Origin: Acidobacteriota bacterium
GTDB lineage: Bacteria; Acidobacteriota; Terriglobia; Terriglobales; Acidobacteriaceae
Assembly (NCBI GenBank): GCA_021780095.1
Contig: JAJXZK010000420.1
Span: 1 to 21,319, forward strand
DNA length: 21,319 nt
Reading direction: 5' to 3'
Below, one piece after another: positions 13,380 to 21,319 of the stretch. Position 1 is the stretch's first letter. Every line of letters begins with the position of its first letter. The notes under the pieces are model-generated. The model ran no database searches. It saw nothing but the letters and a program-made list of their open reading frames with translations, and was not told where the DNA came from. The position numbers and the translations under genes were made by a program.

Positions 13380-16163
13380 GTGCGTAAGTTACTTGTCGTG
13401 TATGGAATCGTGCTGTGCGGCTTATTTTGTGCCAGTGCCCGAGGAAGCATTCCGCCCGCTAAATCGGCGCTGGTCCAAGGGAAAGTGCTTGACGCCGCAG
13501 GAGCCGCAGTTTCTTCTGCGGCTGTTACTCTAACCGATTTATCAGCGAACACCGCGAATCACACGACGACCCGGTCAGACGGCACCTTCGACTTCAGCGG
13601 TGTATCCACTGAGCCGCATATTATTTCCATCGAGAAGTCGGGATTCGAGTCCTACTCAGAGCGGATCTCGCCGGCGACACAGAACAACATCACGGCCACG
13701 CTGCAAGTGGCGAAATTGAACGACAGCGTGGTCGTTCGTGGAACCGTTAACCCCGAGGCCACACCTGTGCCCTCCCGGGAAGACGTCTTGCTGATGCCGC
13801 AGACGGTGCGCGTGCTTGATCGCCAGCAGTTGGACGCGGCTGGCCCGGTAGCCGGCGGAGCGCAGATGCTGCAATACACGCCCGGCGCAAATGTGATGGG
13901 CTATGGCCAGACAGGCTCAACCAAATATACGGTCATCCTGAATGGCCTTCAGCAGGGCTGGGCAGGCGAGGCGACGAGCTTCATTGGGGCCGGTTCGCTC
14001 GGCGTTACGTATGACGGCATTCCGGTAGTAGACCCGGCCACTGGTTTGTGGCAGTCGGCGACCATGCCGCAAAACCTGGTGATCCAAGATGTGCAGGTGA
14101 ACTACGGACCTGGCTCGTCGGATGGCCGCTGGTACACCGATATCGGTGGACGAGTAGAGTTCACGCCTGTTCAGCCGACCGAAGAACGCCACCTAAGCGT
14201 TGCCGCCACGCAAGGCCCAGACAATCAGCAGAACTTCGCGTTCGTGGGCAATACTGGCCACTTCAAGGGATGGTCTACGGTTCTAGGCGGCGGATTGGGG
14301 CGGGGCGACAGTTTCCGCATTGCTCCGGACGGCTTCAGCAACCACACCAAGAACGGCTCGGTCTTCGGCAAGACCGTCAAGACATCCGCAGCGGGCAGTC
14401 TCGCCTTCGGCGTCCTGTACGCTAAGGGCGGCGGCTATCGTCCCACGGTGATTCCCACCACGGATATCGGACTCGTGGACCCAACCAGCAGCATCCACTT
14501 CAGCCAGCCAGGATGCGGATTTTATTGCGCTCTGCCGTACGCCTCCTATAACAAGTACGACACTAATGAGATGTTTATGGCATATGCGCGCCAGAGAATG
14601 GACCTTAGCCCTACTTCCACTCTTGAGAATTCGGCATGGTACACGCACATTCGCCGTTTTCACCGGCGCAACGACGATGCTCTCTCCGGCGGCGCCCAGG
14701 TGGACGAGTGGAACAACCCGCATAGCAACATGTTTGGGGACCAGATCCGCTTCACTCAGGTCCTTCCTTACAATACGGTCAGCTTCGGCGGCTACCTCAT
14801 TCACGAGGTCTATAACACACACAACCTTTTCTATAATCCCTCCGATGGAGGAAGCGGTGCGCAGCAGATCGTCGGTGTGGGATCGAAGTTCCGCTCGGGA
14901 TACTTCCAGCAGGACAACGTAACCTTCTTTGCCCAGGACGATGTTCACCCCATTGCCCGCGTTCACATCATTCCCAGCGTACGTGTCGACGGTTTCTCCA
15001 CCAGCTATAGCGACCAGGCAGCGCGTGATTTCACCTTCGCTCCCCAAACGTACTTTTCCCAGGCAAACTCTTCCAGTCCGATCGTCGCATCACCCTACCC
15101 TGTCTATCAGACTCACTGCTCGTTGTACCCCCAGGGTCAGACTCCGAACCAAGACCCCTATTACAACCTGTGGGGAAATCCCGCGCCGTCCCCGGATGGC
15201 AGCTCTACAAAAGACCAGGGATCTCTTTGCGGGGCGCATGAGAGCCGCTCGGCCGTCGAGCCCGGCATTGACGCCTCTGTAATGCCGTATGACTGGCTCA
15301 TGATCTATGGCGGTTATGACATCATCTATCGCTCCCCCGAATTGGGTGGCGGCGGCGGCCAGTTCCAGGCTGTGAACCCCACCTACTACCAACTGGCGAA
15401 GGGCGCCTACGGTCAGTTCGGCGGCAAAATTCACTTCACGAACGCGCCGGTGCTCAGGAACTTCATTGCCGGGGTGAGCTACTTCCACAACAATTACACG
15501 AACCAGGAAATCGACGTCGAAACCGCTCTTGGCGTCGAGGAAACCAGCGGCGGCAACTCCACCTATCATGGCGTCGATGCGTTCTTTGACGCCGATCCGA
15601 GCAGCAATCTCCATTTCTTCTTAAATTTCTCAGGAGAGGCTTCCAACTTTACAACCTTCGTCACGGGTGGTCCACTCGCTGCCTGCGGCACACCCGCGAA
15701 TCCCGCCCCTGGATGCACCTTCTACAACGGCCTCCCTGTGTCTTACGTCCCCAAGTACACCTTGAATGCCGGCGTCTATTACGGTATCCAGCACAACAAC
15801 CGCACGATCATCGAGCCGCGCTTCTGGTTAGATTCAACCGGTTCGCAATACCTTTGGTCGAACTGCGGAACGATCGTGAACGGGGTTTGCCAAACGAATG
15901 GCCAGCCCACCAAACAGACCATGCCGTCGTACACAACCGCGAATCTATCTTTCAACGCTCCCGTTGTTTTCAAGAAACAGGCATTCAACCTGCGCCTCGA
16001 TATTTTGAACCTCGGCAATACGCAGAACAACCAATTCGAATACATCTCCAGTGGCGGATATTTTTCGCCGCTTTTTCCATCGTCGTCCTACCCCCAGGGT
16101 TACATCAACGCCTATCCCAGTGCTCCCCGTATGGTCTACGGCACGATCACCTATCAGTTCTGA
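13380..16163 (+). CDS. TonB-dependent receptor with N-terminal carboxypeptidase-regulatory-like domain
   Basis: This 927-residue outer-membrane protein is built for TonB-driven import of a large or scarce ligand. Residues 1-22 are a signal peptide (MRKLLVVYGIVLCGLFCASA). About 29-112 is a carboxypeptidase-regulatory/CNA-B-like beta domain (ALVQGKVLDAAG, RSDGTFDFSG, ISIEKSGFE). About 130-265 is the plug (VRVLDRQQLDAAG, MLQYTPGANV, VTYDGIPV). The remainder is a barrel rich in aromatic and Gly/Ser residues, ending in FGTITYQF style (MVYGTITYQF) with a terminal Phe, the usual signal for barrel assembly. The start is the GTG at 13380 with AAGGAGG upstream; the frame extends to 13266 but without function. 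No obvious TonB box is seen. A terminator follows at 16209. The plug looks somewhat like siderophore receptors, yet acidobacterial members often serve polysaccharides; the ligand is open. Confidence 0.92.
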   Translation: MRKLLVVYGIVLCGLFCASARGSIPPAKSALVQGKVLDAAGAAVSSAAVTLTDLSANTANHTTTRSDGTFDFSGVSTEPHIISIEKSGFESYSERISPATQNNITATLQVAKLNDSVVVRGTVNPEATPVPSREDVLLMPQTVRVLDRQQLDAAGPVAGGAQMLQYTPGANVMGYGQTGSTKYTVILNGLQQGWAGEATSFIGAGSLGVTYDGIPVVDPATGLWQSATMPQNLVIQDVQVNYGPGSSDGRWYTDIGGRVEFTPVQPTEERHLSVAATQGPDNQQNFAFVGNTGHFKGWSTVLGGGLGRGDSFRIAPDGFSNHTKNGSVFGKTVKTSAAGSLAFGVLYAKGGGYRPTVIPTTDIGLVDPTSSIHFSQPGCGFYCALPYASYNKYDTNEMFMAYARQRMDLSPTSTLENSAWYTHIRRFHRRNDDALSGGAQVDEWNNPHSNMFGDQIRFTQVLPYNTVSFGGYLIHEVYNTHNLFYNPSDGGSGAQQIVGVGSKFRSGYFQQDNVTFFAQDDVHPIARVHIIPSVRVDGFSTSYSDQAARDFTFAPQTYFSQANSSSPIVASPYPVYQTHCSLYPQGQTPNQDPYYNLWGNPAPSPDGSSTKDQGSLCGAHESRSAVEPGIDASVMPYDWLMIYGGYDIIYRSPELGGGGGQFQAVNPTYYQLAKGAYGQFGGKIHFTNAPVLRNFIAGVSYFHNNYTNQEIDVETALGVEETSGGNSTYHGVDAFFDADPSSNLHFFLNFSGEASNFTTFVTGGPLAACGTPANPAPGCTFYNGLPVSYVPKYTLNAGVYYGIQHNNRTIIEPRFWLDSTGSQYLWSNCGTIVNGVCQTNGQPTKQTMPSYTTANLSFNAPVVFKKQAFNLRLDILNLGNTQNNQFEYISSGGYFSPLFPSSSYPQGYINAYPSAPRMVYGTITYQF

Positions 16164-16208
16164 TTGTGCTGTTCGCAGCTCTGCGCGAGTAAAAATTGTC
16201 GTGCTTGA

Positions 16209-16241
16209 AATGGCCCTCACCGCGTGGGGGCCATTCTTTTT
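16209..16241 (+). terminator. Intrinsic terminator of the receptor gene
   Basis: AATGGCCCTCAC (16209-16220) pairs with GTGGGGGCCATT (16224-16235) around a CGC loop, with a single T-G wobble, and is followed by CTTTTT (16236-16241). It sits 45 bases past the receptor stop codon, the ideal place and form for a Rho-independent terminator. Confidence 0.9.
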
Positions 16242-16376
16242 CGGCTTTAATTGACAAAGGATTCATTGCGGCACCCACAGCCGCAAGCCAGGAATGCATG
16301 GCTGCGTCCACTCCGTCGCTGCCGGCATCTATCATAATGATCAAGTGAACGAGATGGGCGCATCAGAATCCAACGT

Positions 16377-18107
16377 ATGAAAGAAGTCGAGACCATGGAA
16401 CTTCGCTATTCGCTTCCCGCAAAACTTGAACAGGATTTGTCGACTGCCGTCACAGATTGGAATACTGGAAATGTCGATCGTCTCTGGGCTCGCGACGCCT
16501 CCTTGTGGACGAATCAGGACGAGTCGAAGTGGCTGGGCTGGCTCGACATCGTCGAGCGCCAACAGAAGGACCTGGAGAAATTTCGCGCGCTTGCCCAGGA
16601 CATCAAGACCGCCGGCTTCCAGTACGCTTTGCTACTCGGCATGGGCGGCTCCAGCTTATGTCCGGAAGTTCTGGCGGAGACGTTTGGCCAGCAGGAAGGA
16701 TTTCCGCGTCTGTCCATCGTCGATTCCACCGATCCGGCGCAGGTGCGTGCGGCCGAGCAAAGTGTCGACCTGAAGAAGACAATCATCATCGTGTCCAGCA
16801 AGTCCGGCTCGACGCTGGAACCGAACATTCTGAAGCAGTACTTCATGGCTCGCATGAAAGAGGCGGTCGGTGCCGAAGCCGGGGACCACTTTATCGCAGT
16901 CACCGATCCCGGTTCGCACATGGAACAGGTCGCCAAGGCAGGCGGCTTCCGCCATATTTTTTATGGCGATCCGCAGATTGGCGGACGCTACTCCGCACTC
17001 TCGAACTTCGGCATCGTTCCAGCCGTCGTCATGGGCCTCGATGTGGAGAAATTGCTAACTCGGGCGAAGATTGCTGTCGACGCATGCCATTCGGCCGATA
17101 TCAAGAAAAATCCTGGCGTGAAGTTGGGCCTGATTCTCGGAGTCGCAGCGAATGCCGGCCACGACAAGATCACCTTCTTCACTTCGCCCACCATCTACGA
17201 CATGGGAGCATGGTTTGAGCAATTGATTGCGGAATCGACCGGCAAGCAGGGCAAGGGGATTACCCCGGTTGATCTGGAGGAAATTGCCGACCCCGATGAG
17301 TACGGTGGGGATCGCATCTTTGCCTATGTTCGTTTGGAAGGCGCAGATAACGCCCACCTGGACGCTGGTGTCGAAAAACTGGAGAAGGCGGGCCAGCCGG
17401 TGGTGCGTCTCAACATGCGCGATGTCTACGATGCAGCGGAGCAGTTTTTTACCTGGGAAATTGCGACGGCAGTTGCGGGCTCTGTCATCGGCATCGATGC
17501 TTTTAATCAGCCGGATGTGGAAGCGGCGAAAATTGAAGCACGCCGCCTGACCGATGAATATGACAAGACCGGCAAGTTACCGGAGCAGACACCGATCTTC
17601 GACGACGGAAAAGTGAAATTGTTCGCTGATCCAAAGTATGCCGCTGTTCTGCACGGGGGCCAGGATATTGGCCAGCCGGATTTATCCGGATATTTGCGCG
17701 CCCATCTTGCCCAACTGAGAGCTGGAGATTATTTTGCCGTGCTTGGATTCCTCCAGCGCAATCGTGAACACGAAAAGACCATGCAGCAGATGCGCCACAA
17801 AGTGCGCGACAACAAGAAGGTCGCCACGTGTCTCGGATTTGGTCCGCGCTTTTTACATTCCACAGGCCAGGATTACAAGGGCGGTCCCAACACTGGCGTA
17901 TTTCTACAAATCACTGGCGATCACGCGCAGGATCTTGCCATTCCGGATCAGAAGTACACATTCGGCGTGGTCATCGATGCCCAGGCTGCGGGCGATTTGA
18001 GCGTGTTGCAGCAACGCGAGCGTCGCGCCTTACGAGCCCACGTCGGCAAAGATGTTGAAGCCGGTCTTGAGTACCTGACCAGCGCCGTGGAGAAAGCGCT
18101 CAGCTAA
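16377..18107 (+). CDS. pgi: Phosphoglucose isomerase-like protein of the Tal-Pgi type
   Basis: The 576-residue protein carries a full phosphoglucose isomerase SIS fold and should interconvert glucose 6-phosphate and fructose 6-phosphate in the cytoplasm. Signatures are LLLGMGGSSLCPEVL (85-99), IIIVSSKSGSTLEPN (136-150) and QIGGRYSALSNFGIVPA (200-216), plus a late GFGPRFLHSTGQDYKGGPNTG segment. The overall pattern, including the long region with FDDGKVKLF and GQDIGQPDLS, resembles the isomerase half of bifunctional transaldolase-Pgi proteins more than classic Pgi. The transaldolase half is not fused, and no separate transaldolase gene lies in the window. The ATG at 16377 is used; the in-frame ATG at 16395 (M7) is equally possible, and neither has a clear ribosome site. 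A short frame (16294-16380) overlaps the start by four bases. The gene is monocistronic after the receptor terminator. Confidence 0.9.
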   Translation: MKEVETMELRYSLPAKLEQDLSTAVTDWNTGNVDRLWARDASLWTNQDESKWLGWLDIVERQQKDLEKFRALAQDIKTAGFQYALLLGMGGSSLCPEVLAETFGQQEGFPRLSIVDSTDPAQVRAAEQSVDLKKTIIIVSSKSGSTLEPNILKQYFMARMKEAVGAEAGDHFIAVTDPGSHMEQVAKAGGFRHIFYGDPQIGGRYSALSNFGIVPAVVMGLDVEKLLTRAKIAVDACHSADIKKNPGVKLGLILGVAANAGHDKITFFTSPTIYDMGAWFEQLIAESTGKQGKGITPVDLEEIADPDEYGGDRIFAYVRLEGADNAHLDAGVEKLEKAGQPVVRLNMRDVYDAAEQFFTWEIATAVAGSVIGIDAFNQPDVEAAKIEARRLTDEYDKTGKLPEQTPIFDDGKVKLFADPKYAAVLHGGQDIGQPDLSGYLRAHLAQLRAGDYFAVLGFLQRNREHEKTMQQMRHKVRDNKKVATCLGFGPRFLHSTGQDYKGGPNTGVFLQITGDHAQDLAIPDQKYTFGVVIDAQAAGDLSVLQQRERRALRAHVGKDVEAGLEYLTSAVEKALS

Positions 18108-18287
18108 GGCTCAAAGGGGTGCGCGACAAAAGAGATTTTCCGCGCAGCTCGTAACAGAATGTTCAACGTCAATTCTTCGAACGTTTAACGGAAAAACATT
18201 TCAGGTGGGTAAGTTTGAGACGTCGCGAACGCATGCACCTTGCCGTTGCGAACGCGGCGTCATTCACTCCTCAAAAGGACCCTCCTC

Positions 18288-20312
18288 ATGCAACGAAAGA
18301 GAATCACCTCCCACAGTTGGTCCCTGAAATGCGGCGCCGTACTTCTGGCCGGTCTGCAAACATTTGCCAGCTGCACGTTCGTCGCGCAGGCGCAAGATGC
18401 CGCGGATCAAATCAAAACCAAAACCCCAATCAAACACGTTATCGTCATCATCGGCGAGAATCGCACCTTCGACCAAATCTTCGCCACCTATAAGCCCGAG
18501 CGCGGTGAAAAAGTTCACAATCTGCTTTCTGAAGGCATCGTCAACGCCGACGGAACGCCCGGACCCAATTACGCGCTGGGCACCCAATTCAGTGCCGTCG
18601 ATTTGCATCGCGATGGATATGACGCCAGCCCGATGAGCAAATCGATCTACCCATTGCTTCCTGTTCCCCTGGCCGGTGGACCCACAACTCCCTATGTCTC
18701 CACAATCGCTCAAGCCAAAGCTGTTGAAAATGGTTTGGCGGCCGGATACTACGAATACCTGACGACGGGTGGAACCGGCCTCAAGGGCGGAACTCCTGAT
18801 ACTCGGGTGCTGAACTTCAACGACCTTCCTCCCGGACCCTTCCAGCTAACTCCTGGGGTCGCGTACGACGACTATGCCGCCAGTCCCGTGCATCGATTTT
18901 TTCAAATGTGGCAGGAACTCGACTGCAACGTTGCGTACTCCACTCGCTGGAACCCCAGCGGCTGCAAAGCGGACCTGTTTCCCTGGGTTGAAACCAGTGT
19001 CGGAGCGGGGACAAACGGCAAGCCGCAACCCCAGCCTTTCACTGAAGAGTCGACGCGCGAAGGTTCAGCCGCCATGGGCTTTTACAACGTTCAACAGGGA
19101 GATGCTCCCTATCTGACTTACCTGGCGAACAACTACTCCATGAGCGATAACTATCACCAGGCGGTCATGGGAGGGACCGGAGCCAATCACATCATGATGG
19201 GTACCGGCGATGCCATCTGGTATAGCGATGGCAATGGCAATGCCCAACGTCCACCGCACAATCAAATGGTGGCTGCCGGAACGGTCAATGCCGGCGTGGT
19301 GGACGAAATCGAAAATCCCAACGCCGCGAAAGGCACCAACAACTGGTATACCGAGGACGGCTACGGCGGCGGTTCCTATGGATCGCCTTCCTACGGCGGA
19401 GGCAGTTACGTCAATTGCTCTGACTCGGATTCGCCCGGCGTCGGCGTGGTCCTGGGCTATCTCAGTTCGCTGCCCTATGAAGTAAATCCAAAATGCGACC
19501 CCGGCCACTACTATTTGTTGAATAACTATAACCCCGGCTATTACGGCAATGGCGTGGTTGCCTCCACCGACACCAGCGCGGGCAACACTGTATTTACCGT
19601 TCCTCCTTCGACGGTTCGCAATATTGGCGATGCGCTGCTGGCGGCGAATATCTCCTGGGCCTACTTCGGCGATCAATGGAACACCTACAAAAACAATCCC
19701 GATTCCAACTATGCGACTGCGGCGGACCTGTACTGCAACATCTGCAACTTCTTCCAATATTCCACGTCCATCATGACCAACGCGACCGTCAGGAATGCGC
19801 ACCTGAAAGACACGATCGACCTCTACGCCGACATCAAGAACGGCACCTTGCCCGCCGTGTCGTATGTCAAGCCCAGCGGCTACGTCGATGGGCATCCCGC
19901 ATCGTCCAAACTCGATCTGTTTGAAGGCTTCGTGAAGAAGATCGTTGACCAGGTCCAGGCCAATCCGGAACTCTGGAAAAGCACTGCAATCTTCATCACG
20001 ACCGACGAAGGCGGCGGCTACTACGACTCTGGATACGTTCAGCCAGTTGACTTCTTCGGCGACGGGACTCGCGTACCGATGATCGTCGTGTCACCCTATA
20101 CCAAGCCTGGATCCATCTCTCACCAGTACAACGATCACGTCTCCATTCTCAAGTTCATTGAGGCAAATTGGGAACTTGATCCCTTGACCAAGCGCAGTCG
20201 CGACAATCTTCCAAACCCAAAACAGGATGGCGTCAATCCCTATGTCCCCAGCAACAGCCCTGCCATTGGAGACTTGATGGATTTGTTTAGCTTCCGCAAG
20301 TCAGACCGATGA
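18288..20312 (+). CDS. Secreted phosphoesterase of the phospholipase C/acid phosphatase family
   Basis: The 674-residue protein belongs to the alkaline-phosphatase-superfamily phosphoesterases that include non-hemolytic phospholipase C and AcpA, and should release phosphate or head groups outside the cytoplasm. Metal-site marks are HVIVIIGENRTFD (50-62) with E57 and N58, a candidate nucleophile T297 in VMGGTGANH, TTDEGGGYYD (571-580) with D573 and E574, and YNDHVSILKFIEANW (614-628) with D616-H617. The N-terminus is a Sec signal peptide, probably cut after AQA near residue 35. A glycine/tyrosine-rich insert lies at 358-375 (GYGGGSYGSPSYGGGSY). Conserved cysteines (213, 226, 377, 403, 483, 486) could form disulfides. 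The ATG at 18288 with AAAGGA upstream is better than the 16-residue longer start. A terminator follows. The true substrate is not known. Confidence 0.9.
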   Translation: MQRKRITSHSWSLKCGAVLLAGLQTFASCTFVAQAQDAADQIKTKTPIKHVIVIIGENRTFDQIFATYKPERGEKVHNLLSEGIVNADGTPGPNYALGTQFSAVDLHRDGYDASPMSKSIYPLLPVPLAGGPTTPYVSTIAQAKAVENGLAAGYYEYLTTGGTGLKGGTPDTRVLNFNDLPPGPFQLTPGVAYDDYAASPVHRFFQMWQELDCNVAYSTRWNPSGCKADLFPWVETSVGAGTNGKPQPQPFTEESTREGSAAMGFYNVQQGDAPYLTYLANNYSMSDNYHQAVMGGTGANHIMMGTGDAIWYSDGNGNAQRPPHNQMVAAGTVNAGVVDEIENPNAAKGTNNWYTEDGYGGGSYGSPSYGGGSYVNCSDSDSPGVGVVLGYLSSLPYEVNPKCDPGHYYLLNNYNPGYYGNGVVASTDTSAGNTVFTVPPSTVRNIGDALLAANISWAYFGDQWNTYKNNPDSNYATAADLYCNICNFFQYSTSIMTNATVRNAHLKDTIDLYADIKNGTLPAVSYVKPSGYVDGHPASSKLDLFEGFVKKIVDQVQANPELWKSTAIFITTDEGGGYYDSGYVQPVDFFGDGTRVPMIVVSPYTKPGSISHQYNDHVSILKFIEANWELDPLTKRSRDNLPNPKQDGVNPYVPSNSPAIGDLMDLFSFRKSDR

Positions 20313-20339
20313 TTCTAAAACAGATAATGGAGTAATTCG

Positions 20340-20371
20340 TGGCGAGGGCGATGGCTCTCGCCATGTTTTTT
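20340..20371 (+). terminator. Intrinsic terminator of the phosphoesterase gene
   Basis: TGGCGAGGGC (20340-20349) pairs with GCTCTCGCCA (20354-20363) around GATG, with one G-T wobble, followed by TG and six T residues (20366-20371). It lies 27 bases past the stop codon. Confidence 0.85.
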
Positions 20372-20405
20372 CTGCATTCAGTTTGCTCTTTGGGATTCGC
20401 CTGTC

Positions 20406-21311
20406 TTACTTTTCAAGCGAGGCGGCGAGATGCGGAAGTTGCGCCAGCACTCGCGCGCGCAAAAAGATATCTCGAAACATCGCGCGGGTCAGCAGGCCGG
20501 TATTCGTGTTCTGCAGCGACGGATGGTAGGTCGCCAAAACCTGTTGGCCCTCAGGCAGCGAGCATTCTGCGCCATGTCGGAAGACCAATCCTTTGCGGTC
20601 GGAGATTTTTCCAGTCCGCAGAAGGTGCGCCACGTATCCATCAAATGCAATTTTGCCCAGGCACACGACGACCCGCAGATTTTTCAGGATTGCAATTTCC
20701 TTATCGACAAACGTCGCGCAATTCTTTATCTCGGCTGGCAAAGGTTTGTTGCCCGGCGGCGCGCAGCGAACGACAGAAGTGATGTGGAGATCTTTCAGCC
20801 GCATTCCATCTTCGCGGGATTGCGCGAGCGGCTGCGACGCGAATCCTGTCTCGAACAACACCGGGTACAGGAAATTTCCGGATCCATCCCCGGTAAACGG
20901 CCGGCCCGTGCGATTGGAGCCATGCGCGCCCGGAGCGAGCCCCAGCGCCAGAACGCGCGCGTCGGGATCGCCAAAGGAGGGAACGGGTTTCCCCCAATAC
21001 GTTTGGTCAGCATACGCACGCCGCCGTACGCGCGCGATTTCCGCGCAATAGGTTCGCAGGCGCGGACAAAGTTCACACGCCTCGATGCGCGACGCCAGTG
21101 CTTCAAACTGCACACCTGCTGCCGTCGGCCCGGTTGAACCTGGCGCCGAAGCTACACCGACTTCGATTTGTTGCCACTTCAAGGAACAGTTGCGAGTCAC
21201 AAGAAAAATTGTACGGTCTGCCTCGATGGCAGCGGTACTGCCGACCTCCGTCGCCAAATCGCTGTTGTCGACGTGAACTCGCGTGGTTCCTGCCCTGAAA
21301 CTTGCCTTCAT
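20406..21311 (-). CDS. Uracil-DNA glycosylase, family 5 (UDGb) type
   Basis: The protein removes uracil and probably other deaminated bases from DNA. Motif 1, GLAPGAHGSNRTGRPFTGD (124-142), has Ala where other uracil glycosylases have a catalytic Asp, Asn or Glu; this and GAHGSNRTGR are characteristic of family 5. The HPS motif is at 263-265. Four cysteines (79, 82, 183, 198) fit the expected 4Fe-4S cluster. Residues 88-116 (TYCAEIARVRRRAYAD...YWGKPVPSFGDP) also match family members. The longest frame starts at 21311, only eight bases from the window edge, and has no ribosome site on its own strand. The first 66 residues show no family signal, so the GTG at 21113 (235 residues) may be the true start. 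The 3' end is convergent with the phosphoesterase terminator. Confidence 0.9.
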   Translation of the reverse strand: MKASFRAGTTRVHVDNSDLATEVGSTAAIEADRTIFLVTRNCSLKWQQIEVGVASAPGSTGPTAAGVQFEALASRIEACELCPRLRTYCAEIARVRRRAYADQTYWGKPVPSFGDPDARVLALGLAPGAHGSNRTGRPFTGDGSGNFLYPVLFETGFASQPLAQSREDGMRLKDLHITSVVRCAPPGNKPLPAEIKNCATFVDKEIAILKNLRVVVCLGKIAFDGYVAHLLRTGKISDRKGLVFRHGAECSLPEGQQVLATYHPSLQNTNTGLLTRAMFRDIFLRARVLAQLPHLAASLEK

Positions 21312-21312
21312 C

Positions 21313-21319
21313 AGGAGGT
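21313..21319 (+). promoter_or_regulatory. Possible ribosome-binding site of a gene beyond the window
   Basis: AGGAGGT at the extreme right edge is a perfect Shine-Dalgarno core on the plus strand. A plus-strand gene may begin a few bases outside the window, which would make the far 5' part of the glycosylase frame part of a divergent promoter region. Chance is a real alternative. Confidence 0.3.

Noticed and set aside
14283..15047. 254-residue open frame on the minus strand
   Set aside because: It is opposite the receptor barrel, whose own reading frame is certain. No family features.
16457..17218. 253-residue open frame on the plus strand
   Set aside because: It is a shifted frame inside the isomerase gene, with an Arg/Ser/His-rich shadow composition.
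19065..19895. 276-residue open frame on the minus strand
   Set aside because: It lies fully inside the phosphoesterase gene, which has clear family motifs. Its I/V/G/R-rich composition is what the opposite strand of such codon use gives.

Overview
The window reads as a chromosomal segment of a moderately GC-rich Gram-negative bacterium, most likely an acidobacterium of the Terriglobia type. This is inferred from gene style only. The clues are a TonB-dependent receptor carrying an N-terminal carboxypeptidase-regulatory-like domain, a secreted DUF4097-type adhesin-like protein, a secreted DinB-like protein, a stand-alone isomerase resembling the second half of Tal-Pgi fusions, an IHF-like HU protein, and a two-pair-cysteine zinc-ribbon protein. 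No rRNA, tRNA, CRISPR array, transposase, integrase or phage gene is visible. Most of the window looks like stable core genome.

Left part (1-6005). On the minus strand lie a two-domain GNAT acetyltransferase and an ArnT/PMT-like membrane glycosyltransferase. Divergent from the latter is a Tat-exported hydroxypyruvate-isomerase-like TIM barrel, with a perfect inverted repeat in the shared promoter region. Convergent with the TIM barrel is a ribosome-maturation and RNA-turnover operon, transcribed right to left as DUF503/YlxP, rbfA, nrnA. It lacks the infB gene that commonly precedes these genes.

Centre (6006-12467). A TTG-initiated NADP-dependent quinone-oxidoreductase-like gene runs divergently from the DUF503 gene. 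Then come sppA and an HU/IHF-like gene (minus strand, probably co-transcribed), a GT2 glycosyltransferase related to dolichyl-phosphate glucosyltransferases (plus), a small zinc-ribbon protein (minus), a DUF4097-like beta-repeat protein and a secreted DinB-like protein (both minus). A 464-base gene-free stretch follows, containing nested inverted repeats, and then a small membrane protein.

Right part (12468-21319). A coiled-coil protein with a Gly/Pro/Gln-rich tail is convergent with the small membrane protein across a strong hairpin. Next are a TonB-dependent receptor ending in a textbook terminator, a 576-residue phosphoglucose isomerase-like protein, a secreted phospholipase C/acid phosphatase-type phosphoesterase with its own terminator, and a family 5-type uracil-DNA glycosylase.

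Functional themes are envelope and outer-surface work (glycosyltransferases, SppA, receptor, secreted phosphoesterase, adhesin-like protein) mixed with core RNA, ribosome and DNA maintenance. I see no convincing novel multi-gene system. The best leads are the hairpin-rich region at 11914-12022, the inverted repeats in front of the TIM-barrel and receptor genes, the lone Tal-Pgi-type isomerase, and several small proteins I cannot assign. Start codons were moved inward from the longest reading frame wherever a ribosome-binding site or family alignment supported it.
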